From: an uncultured Oscillospiraceae bacterium
Lineage (GTDB): Bacteria > Bacillota > Clostridia > Oscillospirales > Acutalibacteraceae
Length of the DNA stretch: 11,084 nucleotides
Assembly (NCBI GenBank): GCA_900547305.1
Contig: URGH01000075.1
Coordinates: forward strand, 1-11,084
Direction: 5' to 3'
Shown piece by piece: positions 1 to 7,515 of the stretch. How positions within the stretch are numbered: the first letter of the stretch is position 1; the number at the start of each line of letters is the position of its first letter. The position numbers and the translations under genes were made by a program. The notes beneath the pieces were generated by a model. That model saw only the letters and a program-made list of their open reading frames with translations. It had not been told where the DNA came from and ran no database searches.

Positions 1-2
1 CG

Positions 3-329
3 CCTGAATACCTTGAGGCGGCAAGAATAGACGGACTGAACGGAAAGCTGCAGGAATTCAGATATATTATTTTCCCCGTTATGAAGCCTCAGTGCCTTTT
101 CGCGGCTATCAACTCAATTGTGGCGTCCCTCGGGGCTTACGATATAGCCGTTGCGGTTGCGGGAATGCCAAGCCCCGAATATTCCGCGCATACGATAGTG
201 GCGCATATTTACGACTATGCGTTCACCAGGTTTGACATGGGCTACGCCTCGGCAATAGCAACCTTTCTTTTCGCGCTCAGCTACCTGTTGGGAATAATAG
301 TAAGAAAAATGTTCGCTTCGGACGATTAA
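3..329 (+). CDS. ABC sugar transporter permease, MalF/UgpA type (3' end only)
   Basis: This is the C-terminal 108 residues of an inner-membrane permease that would import a sugar or oligosaccharide with a binding protein and an ATPase. The reading frame is open from the left window edge (codons start at base 3), so the true start lies outside; the ATG at 81 is internal. The first visible residues, PEYLEAARIDG, then a basic and aromatic stretch ending in IIFPVMKP, match the EAA loop (EAA-x3-G-x9-I-x-LP) by which such permeases contact the ATPase. Two hydrophobic segments follow, roughly CLFAAINSIVASLGAYDIAV and IATFLFALSYLLGIIV, with the FDMGYASA motif between them that is typical of MalF/UgpA/LplB-type subunits. 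It ends in a short charged tail. The next gene starts 12 bases downstream, which suggests an operon with the GH2 enzymes. The family call is secure; the substrate is unknown. Confidence 0.9.
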   Translation, partial: PEYLEAARIDGLNGKLQEFRYIIFPVMKPQCLFAAINSIVASLGAYDIAVAVAGMPSPEYSAHTIVAHIYDYAFTRFDMGYASAIATFLFALSYLLGIIVRKMFASDD

Positions 330-335
330 GGGGAG
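330..335 (+). promoter_or_regulatory. Ribosome binding site of the first GH2 gene
   Basis: GGGGAG begins directly after the permease stop codon and ends 6 bases before the ATG at 342. It fixes that ATG as the start and shows that the two genes are tightly packed with no room for a separate promoter. Confidence 0.75.
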
Positions 336-341
336 AACCGT

Positions 342-3300
342 ATGAAACCGAAAAACAGAATTGATTCATTTGCGTATTTTGATAAGCTTGTGAAAAACGC
401 AAGCCTTTGGGCTGACAGGCTCAATTACAACGGGAATACCGAATACAAGAAAACAGCCGAGCTTTATTCGCCCGATGAATTTAAGGTGAGCGAAAAACTT
501 GAATTTCATACCGTTACCGCGTGGAAGACCGAAAAGGGCGAGGAACACTGTAAATACTCGGTAGTTCACCAGGATTGGCGGCGCTTTTATTCCGAAAATA
601 TGCACGCGAGTGTGCACGAATTTGAAAATCCGCAGGATTTGGGCGGAATACGCCTGACATCCGAACGGGATAATATAGGAATAAAAACAGAGGTATCCGA
701 CGAGGGGATACTTTGGTTTCCCGCAGCCTTTATTAATGCCGAAAGGGCTGGGGAAGAATACTTTGCGGAGTTTAAAGAGCCCGCAAGGAAGTTTATAAGA
801 CTGGTGTACGAACCCGAAAACCCCGAAAATGAACCCGACTTTTATCCGCATGAAATTTTAAAGGCGGAGGTGCTTTCGCATGAAAGCCCGAATACCGAGC
901 CGTGGCTTTTTGCAACCGAGGAAATGGGAATAAAAAGCCCCGTGCTTTTTCCCGAGCCTTTTACGGAGGTAAACCGCGAGGAGCTTATACCGCTTTCGGG
1001 CATGTGGAAAATGACCGATTACCCGACGGATGATTACTGGCGGACAGATACCGATATATCGGAATATAGGGATATGCCCGTTCCCGCCGACGCGGATCAC
1101 TTCGGTTCGGATATAGCAAAGCGGGCTGAGGAAAGCGAGAAAAACGGCGGCGCGGGCGCGTATGCCGTATATACCCAAAGAATAAATATTCCCGAAAATA
1201 TGCGGGGAAAAGAAATAATACTCCGCTTTGAATCGGTCGTATCGTATGCGCGCATATTTGTTAACGGCTGCTTTGTTACATCGCATAGGGGCGCGCTGAC
1301 TCCGTTTGACTGCGATATTACAAAATTCGTAAAGCCCGGGCTTGACGCGGTTATAACCGTTTCGGCAATGATTGAAAATCTAAAACCCGATTTTCTTATG
1401 GCGCGCGGCATTTGCAGCTATGTGTGGCTGTTTGCTCTGCCGAAAACAGCCCTTGCGGTTTTGCGCACCGTAACCGATACGGAAAATGAAAATAAAACCG
1501 GTTTGCTTACCGTAAGGGAAAAAATTCATTGCTTCGGCAAACATGAAAACGCCGAAACGCGCTATACGCTTATTTCGCCCGATAACGCGCATATGGTGCT
1601 TGAAACGGAAGAAATTACCCGCACGGCGGACGGCTGCACGGTTAAAAAATTCAGTATAGATAATCCCGCACTTTGGTCGGCAGAGACCCCGCGGCTTTAT
1701 ACCCTTAAAACAGGGCTTTTTATAAACGGCAATGCCGTATTCACCAATTATTCAAAGGTGGGCTTTAACAGCATAAAAATCAAGGGCAACCGCCTTTTGG
1801 TGAACGGAAAGGAAGAAAAGCTGCACGGCGTTAACTGGATGTGCCATTCTCCCTACAACGGGCTTGCGGGGAACTACGAGCACGACAGAGAGTCGCTTAT
1901 TAAATTTAAGGCGGCAAATGTCAATTTTATACGCACATGCCACAATCCGCAGAAGAGGTATGTTCACGAGCTGTGCGACGAATTGGGAATATACGTTGAG
2001 GAAGAGGCGGCTACGGTATTTTTATCGCGCTGGGTTCCGAATATTTACGAAAGGTACGATTACCTTGTAAATCCGAAATACCGCCCCGTCTTTACAGAGG
2101 GGTACGCGCAGATGATGGCAAACGCCTGCTCGCACGCAAGTCTTTTGTATTACTCCCTCGGGAACGAGAGCGACTGGAGCGTTAACACAGAGGCGGCGCG
2201 GGATTATCTGCGCGCGGCGGATAAAAAACATCCGCATAAGTTTTCGTGGGGATATTCGCACCCGCAGGGCGCCGTTGAAATTCAGAGCGAGCATTACACA
2301 AACCCGATATGGATGGGCGGCACCTCCGAATACCCAGTTATATACGACGAGCATGCGCACACAATAGGCGAAAATCTTGCAAAAATAGAAAGCGACCCGA
2401 GCCACCGCGATATGTACGCGTTCCGACTGAAAGAGGTTTGGGAAACGGCTTACAACAAACCCGGCGGACTGGGCGTCGCCGTATGGAACGGCAGGGAATT
2501 TGCGGGCATTAAAAACGGCGAACACAACGCGCTTTTTAAGCCGAAATGGGGCGAGCTTGACCTTTGGGACAGGGCAAAACCGGAATTTTGGCACATGCGA
2601 AAGATTTTTTCGCCCATACACATTGATGAATCGCTAATATACAGAATACCGCCGCACGGCAATTTGCTGCAGATTCCGGTGCAGAACCGTTTTTCACAGC
2701 TTGATTTCGGAAAAATCGAAATGCAGTGCTTTATAAACGGCGAGGAATACCCCGCAAAGCTGCCGCCGCTGCAGCCGGGCGAGCAAGGCTATATAAGCCT
2801 GCGAAAACCCAAGTGGTTCAGCGGGGACGAGGTATTTCTGTCGTTCATGCGCACAGACGACCCTATAGGCAACACGCTTATTGACTCATTTAAGATAATA
2901 CTTGAAAGGCCCGCTAAAAAATTGCCGTTTAAGCAGGCGGCGGGCGGCGGAGACGTAACGTTCTTTGAAACGCAGGTTGAATCGCAGATAAATTCCGACT
3001 GTATGCATTTTTGGTTCGGAAGAGGCGACGGAATGATTCACGGCGGGAAATTCAAAAATAAACTTTTTGTCAAAGAGGGACCGTACCTTAACCTCGGAAC
3101 AAATTATCCGCTTACCCCCGAAAGCGCGGACTTTATAACGGCAGAGCAAAGCGGTGAAGTTAAGATTATTTCGCGGCATAGGTATAAGGAGCTTGAAAAT
3201 CCGGTTGAAATAACGCAGTTTTACCGCAGAAACGGGGAAATTGAAATTTCATTCGGCTTTGATTTCCCCGCAGAGCACTCTATTGACGAGGTAGGTATAA

Positions 3301-3773
3301 CCCTGCGGCTTAAAGACGTGACCCGACAGATTTGGGAGCGCAACTCAAAAATCTTTACCGACTACCCCGACGACTGCGTAGGGCGGCTGAGCGGGGATAT
3401 AAAAATACGGCGCGGATACGGAACGGAAACGAAGACCGAAAAGCCGTGCTGGCAGTGGAATGAAGATGAATTTGAATTCCAACTGACTGAAAGCCCCGAT
3501 TTCTCTTCCACACGCGATTTCAGAGCCGCAAAGCGCGACTATTATTACGTTGCGGCGCTGCGCGAGGACGGATTGGGACTGGCGGCGGTTTCAAACGGCA
3601 ACGGAGGCAGCGTGCGTTTTGAGGTATCGGGCGGAGACGTGCTTATGCACATTAACTCCGAGTGTGGCTCTGTAACGCTCGGCGAATTCGGAGCAAACCG
3701 ATTCGAGCTGCCGCAAAACGGCGGCAGGTATTCGGGAAAGATAAATTTGCGGTTTTTTGACTTAAACGAATAA
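342..3773 (+). CDS. LacZ-like glycoside hydrolase family 2 enzyme, predicted cytoplasmic
   Basis: A 1143-residue exo-acting beta-glycosidase of family GH2 with the full five-part LacZ-type body. Residues about 16-200 form an N-terminal extension that looks like a diverged discoidin (F5/8 type C) module: the EVSDEGILWF and RKFIRLVYEP stretches align with the clearer module of the next gene. The sugar-binding jelly roll starts near 215 (LIPLSGMW), an Ig-like domain spans about 375-480, the TIM barrel about 483-770, the LacZ domain 4 sandwich about 775-870 and the domain 5 super-sandwich about 885-1140. The acid/base is E609 in SLGNESDW; the nucleophile is E670 in IYDEHAH, matching LacZ CEYAH; H534 in RTCHNP matches the LacZ RCSHYP histidine. 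The LacZ Mg ligands (E416, H418) align with V559 and L561, so that site is absent. There is no signal peptide, lipobox or membrane segment. It sits 12 bases after a permease gene, suggesting action on imported oligosaccharides. Galactosidase, glucuronidase and other GH2 activities cannot be separated; no clear glucuronidase NxK motif is seen. Confidence 0.9.
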   Translation: MKPKNRIDSFAYFDKLVKNASLWADRLNYNGNTEYKKTAELYSPDEFKVSEKLEFHTVTAWKTEKGEEHCKYSVVHQDWRRFYSENMHASVHEFENPQDLGGIRLTSERDNIGIKTEVSDEGILWFPAAFINAERAGEEYFAEFKEPARKFIRLVYEPENPENEPDFYPHEILKAEVLSHESPNTEPWLFATEEMGIKSPVLFPEPFTEVNREELIPLSGMWKMTDYPTDDYWRTDTDISEYRDMPVPADADHFGSDIAKRAEESEKNGGAGAYAVYTQRINIPENMRGKEIILRFESVVSYARIFVNGCFVTSHRGALTPFDCDITKFVKPGLDAVITVSAMIENLKPDFLMARGICSYVWLFALPKTALAVLRTVTDTENENKTGLLTVREKIHCFGKHENAETRYTLISPDNAHMVLETEEITRTADGCTVKKFSIDNPALWSAETPRLYTLKTGLFINGNAVFTNYSKVGFNSIKIKGNRLLVNGKEEKLHGVNWMCHSPYNGLAGNYEHDRESLIKFKAANVNFIRTCHNPQKRYVHELCDELGIYVEEEAATVFLSRWVPNIYERYDYLVNPKYRPVFTEGYAQMMANACSHASLLYYSLGNESDWSVNTEAARDYLRAADKKHPHKFSWGYSHPQGAVEIQSEHYTNPIWMGGTSEYPVIYDEHAHTIGENLAKIESDPSHRDMYAFRLKEVWETAYNKPGGLGVAVWNGREFAGIKNGEHNALFKPKWGELDLWDRAKPEFWHMRKIFSPIHIDESLIYRIPPHGNLLQIPVQNRFSQLDFGKIEMQCFINGEEYPAKLPPLQPGEQGYISLRKPKWFSGDEVFLSFMRTDDPIGNTLIDSFKIILERPAKKLPFKQAAGGGDVTFFETQVESQINSDCMHFWFGRGDGMIHGGKFKNKLFVKEGPYLNLGTNYPLTPESADFITAEQSGEVKIISRHRYKELENPVEITQFYRRNGEIEISFGFDFPAEHSIDEVGITLRLKDVTRQIWERNSKIFTDYPDDCVGRLSGDIKIRRGYGTETKTEKPCWQWNEDEFEFQLTESPDFSSTRDFRAAKRDYYYVAALREDGLGLAAVSNGNGGSVRFEVSGGDVLMHINSECGSVTLGEFGANRFELPQNGGRYSGKINLRFFDLNE

Positions 3774-3782
3774 CGGCAGAAC

Positions 3783-3787
3783 GGAGG
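3783..3787 (+). promoter_or_regulatory. Ribosome binding site of the lipoprotein GH2 gene
   Basis: GGAGG lies 5 bases before the ATG at 3793, within the 19-base gap after the first GH2 stop codon. It is a near-ideal site and supports both this start and translation as a downstream operon gene. Confidence 0.8.
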
Positions 3788-3792
3788 AAAAA

Positions 3793-6700
3793 ATGAAAAA
3801 TATAAAGTTTATAAGAGCGGCGGGCTTTCTGCTTGCGCTGTGCATAACGCTTACCTCTTGCGGCAAAAACGGCATAAGCGGCAAAAAAGACGCGAACAAT
3901 GAAAATCCGTATTCGGGCATGAATATTAAAAAACTTTCTGAAATTACAACCGCAACCGATTCGGATTACAACAACGCGCTGGTTGCCGAAACAAAGCTTT
4001 ATGCCGACAGCCTTGTGAATACGGGCAGCGTTAAATACAAGGAAAAAGCGGATTTGCCCGATATAAGTGATAAATTCCCCGAGTATTCGTATAAGGACTA
4101 TTCGTACAAGGATTTCAAAACCTATATAGGCGATGGCTTTAAGAAAAGCGGAGCGTCCCCGATAAACGATAACTGGGAGTCGTTTACCGCCGCCGACAGC
4201 AAGGTTTTTGAAATTGATTTTGAAAAGGATTTTGAAATTAAGAGCATAACCGTTAAATGGGCGGGAAAAACCGCCGTTAAGGGCAGCGTTCAGGTATCGG
4301 ACGATAAGTACGCCTGGTACGATTCGGTGGATAGGCTGGTACTCACCGCCGCGAAGAATCAGGTCACGGCTGACGTTAACGAGACCCACAGAAGATATTT
4401 GCGGCTCTATTTCCCGACGGCTATTGATATTTCGCTTGTAAGCGACGTTGTTATTAAGGGCTGCCCCAGCAATCAGACCGCGGCAATACCCGAGGGCGAG
4501 GAAACAAACGGCATTGCAAGACCTGTTGTTTACCCGTATGCGGATAAGGTGGACGGGGTAAAGGAACCGGTAATCAGCCTCGGCGGCACATGGAAGTATA
4601 CTGCCGAGCCGCAGGACGGTTTCTGGAAGAACGACGCCGACGTTTCAAAATGGACTGACGTACCCGTGCCCGGAGACCCCGATAACCTTAACGTCGGGGT
4701 GAGAACCAAGCACAAAAATAATCTTGACGGGAATTATCCCACCGTATTCAGACTTTGCACCTCTATACCCGCCGATTATAAAAATAAAGAGATAATACTG
4801 CAATTTGAGGGTATAAACTATTATTCCAGAATTTTTGTAAACGGTCAACTTGTAAGAACCCACAGGGGCAGCGCAACCGCGTTTGCCTGCCTTATAACCG
4901 ACTATGTAGAGCCGGGCAAGGACGCGGTGATAACGGTTGAAGCAACCTTTGAGATTGTTTCGGGCGAGTCTAATCTATATCAGGGCATTGTGGGGTATCC
5001 TAAATTAATGGCGGTGCCGAAAGAAAGCATATGCCGCGTTCAGACCGAAACCGATTTTGACGCGTCCTATACAAATGCTACCCTTAATGTTTCGGCGGCG
5101 GCGTTTTCGCGCAGCAATCCCGAGGGAAAATTTGAAATATCGCTTAAAGACCCCGACGGAAAGGAAGTATCCCTTAAAAATACATCCGCCGCGTTTAAAG
5201 GCGAAAACAACCGCGATACGGTAATAACCAATGAAATTAAAAACGTTCAGAAGTATGACGATGAACACCCGAGACTTTACACACTTACCGTATCCGCCGT
5301 TTCAAAGGACGGCAAGACGACGGAGACGCTTACCAAAAAGGTCGGCTTTAAAAAGATAACAATAAGCGGAAATCAGCTGCTTGTAAACGGCAAATCCGTA
5401 AAGCTGCGGGGAGCGGACTGGAATAATTTAAGCCCGAACGGCGGCTTGGTGGCGGATTATTGGTCGGACAGGGCGTCGCTTATAAAGCTGGCGGCGGCAA
5501 ACGTTAATTACATAAGAACCGCGCACCACCCGCAGTACAGCTATGTATTCGATATATGCGACGAGTTGGGAATTTACGTTGAGGAAGAATGCGGAATTGC
5601 TATGGTCTGCCGGTGGACCCCCTCAATTTACGAAAAGTATGAAAAGCTCTGCAACCCCGCCGAATCGGATTATTACCTTACATATTACGCAAATATGGTT
5701 GAGGGCAGCCGCTCGCATGCAAGTCTGCTCTTCTATTCCCTCGGTAACGAAAGCGATTGGGGAGCGAATATCGAGGCGGGCAGAGATTATATAAAGGCGG
5801 TTGACGGCAAGCACCCGACCAAGTTTTCGTGGGGTAAGCTGCAACCCTCGGAAACCTCGACCGATATATTCAGCGTACACTACCCGACGGTAGGCGAGAT
5901 CTACAATAACACCGCCACCTCAGTTCCTTATATATACGATGAATACGCGCATGTTTACGGTCATAACAGAGCCGCGTATTATGAGGATCCGTCCGTACCT
6001 GAACAGTGGGATCTTGAAAAGCTGTGGAACCTGATTTATAAGCAGGCTGGCGGACTGGGCGGAGCTATATGGCATTCGCGCGATATGGCTACAATGACCC
6101 CCAAGGGAGCGGAAAAGTACTTTGTAAGATATTGGGGTATACTTGATACCTGGAACAGGGAAAAGGAAGAATACTGGATAACCAAAACGGCGTATTCGCC
6201 CGTTCATATTGACGACGACAAGGTGTATGACGTTCCCGCCTCGGGCACGCTTTCAATACCTGTTGAAAACCGCTATCAGAACACAAATCTTAACGAAATT
6301 ACGTTGGAGTGTACCGTAAACGGCAAGAAAACGGACGTTAAAATGCCCGACATTGCGGCAACCAAGACGGGAAACATTGAGATTAAGCATAACGGATTTA
6401 AAAACGGCGATGTTGTACGCCTTATTTTCAGAAATAACAACGGAAAGCTTTCAAATCTTATCGTCAGCGAATACGAGTTTACGTTGGGCGGAAGAAAAGG
6501 ACCCGAATTTTCGGGCGCTTCGGGAGACGCGCCGACCGTGAACGACGCCGACGGGAAAATAACCGTATCGGGCAAGAGCTTTAATATTGTGTTTGATAAA
6601 TCCACGGGTAAGATAACCGACGGCAAGGTGAACGGCAAAACCACCGTTATAGGCGGACCCGACCTTAATCTCGGCAGGTTTATAAGCCTTACCAAATGGA

Positions 6701-7368
6701 AATTGAACTCTATATCCTGCGCTGCGTCGGGCAGCGAGGCGGTCGTAACCGTTTCGGGTTCGTACAGCGAGGTTTCCTCGGTTACGTTCAATATTAAAAT
6801 TGACGGTACGGGCAGAATGAACACCGAATTCAGCGCGGCGCTGCCGGGCAGCTCGGTTGAGGAAATAGGCGTTACATACGTTATGCCGCTGTTAAAGGAA
6901 TTCAGCTGGAAATCGGATGTTTACAGATATTCCTTACTGCCCGATTACAGCGTGGCAAGACTTAACGGCACAGCCGTTCCGTACAGAGAGGGCTCGGCTA
7001 CAAAATCCCCGCTTGATACGCCCCTGTGGCAAAAGCTCATGGACACGGTAACCCCCGGAATTGCGGACGACGGCACTTCCAGATTTACCGATGATTTCAG
7101 GGCGAGAAAGCATAATTTATTCTATTCGCAATATGTCACAAAGGATAACACGGCTGCTATATTTGAGGCTGACGGCAAGAGCGCCGCGAGGGTGGCGACG
7201 GTGGCTGATAATAAGGAAGCCGTAAAGGTAATGCTCAGCTGCAAGTGGGGGCATATTCAGTCTGCCGGTGAGTTTGCGGCGGTTTATGACGAAAAAATAC
7301 AGTCTTCGGGAAATTTCAGCGGAAATATCGTTTTAAGATTATCTGCTGAAAAGGTTTACGATAAGTAA
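3793..7368 (+). CDS. LacZ-like glycoside hydrolase family 2 lipoprotein with discoidin module
   Basis: A 1191-residue GH2 enzyme predicted to be anchored on the outer face of the membrane. The start MKNIKFIRAAG is followed by a hydrophobic stretch and the lipobox LTSC with C23 as the lipidation site, then a hydrophilic linker to about residue 60. A discoidin/F5-8C-like carbohydrate-binding module spans about 85-225 (VFEIDFEKDFEIKSITVKW, QVSDDKYAWYD, RRYLRLYFP). The GH2 sugar-binding domain starts near 260, the Ig-like domain covers about 415-525, the TIM barrel 527-805, domain 4 about 810-905 and domain 5 about 920-1185. The acid/base is E653 in SLGNESDW, the nucleophile E717 in IYDEYAH, and H578 lies in RTAHHP. 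The Mg ligand positions are A and V, as in its upstream paralogue, which it matches along the whole length including the N-terminal LVxxxxLxADxL segment. It probably trims oligosaccharides at the surface before import. The exact substrate is unknown. Confidence 0.91.
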   Translation: MKNIKFIRAAGFLLALCITLTSCGKNGISGKKDANNENPYSGMNIKKLSEITTATDSDYNNALVAETKLYADSLVNTGSVKYKEKADLPDISDKFPEYSYKDYSYKDFKTYIGDGFKKSGASPINDNWESFTAADSKVFEIDFEKDFEIKSITVKWAGKTAVKGSVQVSDDKYAWYDSVDRLVLTAAKNQVTADVNETHRRYLRLYFPTAIDISLVSDVVIKGCPSNQTAAIPEGEETNGIARPVVYPYADKVDGVKEPVISLGGTWKYTAEPQDGFWKNDADVSKWTDVPVPGDPDNLNVGVRTKHKNNLDGNYPTVFRLCTSIPADYKNKEIILQFEGINYYSRIFVNGQLVRTHRGSATAFACLITDYVEPGKDAVITVEATFEIVSGESNLYQGIVGYPKLMAVPKESICRVQTETDFDASYTNATLNVSAAAFSRSNPEGKFEISLKDPDGKEVSLKNTSAAFKGENNRDTVITNEIKNVQKYDDEHPRLYTLTVSAVSKDGKTTETLTKKVGFKKITISGNQLLVNGKSVKLRGADWNNLSPNGGLVADYWSDRASLIKLAAANVNYIRTAHHPQYSYVFDICDELGIYVEEECGIAMVCRWTPSIYEKYEKLCNPAESDYYLTYYANMVEGSRSHASLLFYSLGNESDWGANIEAGRDYIKAVDGKHPTKFSWGKLQPSETSTDIFSVHYPTVGEIYNNTATSVPYIYDEYAHVYGHNRAAYYEDPSVPEQWDLEKLWNLIYKQAGGLGGAIWHSRDMATMTPKGAEKYFVRYWGILDTWNREKEEYWITKTAYSPVHIDDDKVYDVPASGTLSIPVENRYQNTNLNEITLECTVNGKKTDVKMPDIAATKTGNIEIKHNGFKNGDVVRLIFRNNNGKLSNLIVSEYEFTLGGRKGPEFSGASGDAPTVNDADGKITVSGKSFNIVFDKSTGKITDGKVNGKTTVIGGPDLNLGRFISLTKWKLNSISCAASGSEAVVTVSGSYSEVSSVTFNIKIDGTGRMNTEFSAALPGSSVEEIGVTYVMPLLKEFSWKSDVYRYSLLPDYSVARLNGTAVPYREGSATKSPLDTPLWQKLMDTVTPGIADDGTSRFTDDFRARKHNLFYSQYVTKDNTAAIFEADGKSAARVATVADNKEAVKVMLSCKWGHIQSAGEFAAVYDEKIQSSGNFSGNIVLRLSAEKVYDK

Positions 7369-7395
7369 TTCAGGAACTTTGGCGCATGTTGTTTT

Positions 7396-7423
7396 AAAGA
7401 GGACAGCCGCGGTGTTCTCTTTT
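7396..7423 (+). terminator. Probable intrinsic terminator after the GH2 pair
   Basis: AAAGAGGACA at 7396-7405 can pair with TGTTCTCTTT at 7413-7422, giving ten pairs including one G-U, around the 7-base loop GCCGCGG. The T run that follows is short (bases 7420-7423, partly within the stem), so termination may be weak or partial. It lies 27 bases after the stop codon of the lipoprotein gene, where a terminator is expected. Confidence 0.55.
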
Positions 7424-7428
7424 AGACA

Positions 7429-7434
7429 TATAAA
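7429..7434 (+). promoter_or_regulatory. Possible -10 box for the dockerin gene
   Basis: TATAAA fits a sigma-A -10 box and stands right after the probable terminator and 7 bases before the structured leader. No good -35 hexamer is found 16-18 bases upstream (the site reads GCCGCG), so this is a weak call. If real, transcription would begin close to base 7441. Confidence 0.25.
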
Positions 7435-7440
7435 AATAAA

Positions 7441-7496
7441 CGCCGTACACGGTTATTCCCGTTTATCGGGCGGCACGTCCCATACCGTGCGCGGCG
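7441..7496 (+). ncRNA. Structured 5' leader with competing hairpins (no known class recognised)
   Basis: CGCCG (7441-7445) pairs with CGGCG (7492-7496), and CACGG (7448-7452) pairs with CCGTG (7485-7489), closing a long outer stem with a small internal mismatch. Inside it CCCG (7458-7461) pairs with CGGG (7467-7470) around TTTAT. An alternative helix, GCACG (7473-7477) with CGTGC (7486-7490), uses the same 3' bases as the outer stem, so both cannot form together. No U run follows, so it is not a plain terminator. It ends 19 bases before the TTG start of the dockerin gene. I recognise no riboswitch family, and the switching idea is inference. Confidence 0.4.
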
Positions 7497-7500
7497 TAAG

Positions 7501-7505
7501 AAAGG
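7501..7505 (+). promoter_or_regulatory. Weak ribosome binding site for the TTG-started dockerin gene
   Basis: AAAGG, 10 bases before the TTG at 7516, is the only purine-rich match to the anti-Shine-Dalgarno sequence there. No in-frame ATG or GTG lies between the leader and the signal peptide, and starting later would remove the Lys-rich head of the signal peptide, so TTG is the best start despite the weak site. Expression may be kept modest by this. Confidence 0.4.
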
Positions 7506-7515
7506 TTGGAAAAAT

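Noticed and set aside
81..329. Separate small membrane protein starting at the ATG at 81
   Set aside because: The same frame is open to the window edge and encodes the permease EAA loop just upstream, so this ATG is internal to a longer gene.
388..405. Catabolite-control (cre-like) site, GTGAAAAACGCAAG
   Set aside because: The match is only partial, it lies within the coding sequence, and similar A-rich runs occur often in these genes.
2022..2621. 199-residue open frame on the minus strand
   Set aside because: It lies wholly inside the GH2 barrel coding region, is rich in Arg/Cys/Val in a way typical of antisense frames, and shows no recognisable motif. The sense frame contains the catalytic motifs.
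3652..4389. 245-residue minus-strand frame spanning the junction of the two GH2 genes
   Set aside because: The sense strand here carries the end of one GH2 gene, a GGAGG site and a lipobox signal. The minus frame is low-complexity in Ile/Phe/Arg and has no domain signature.
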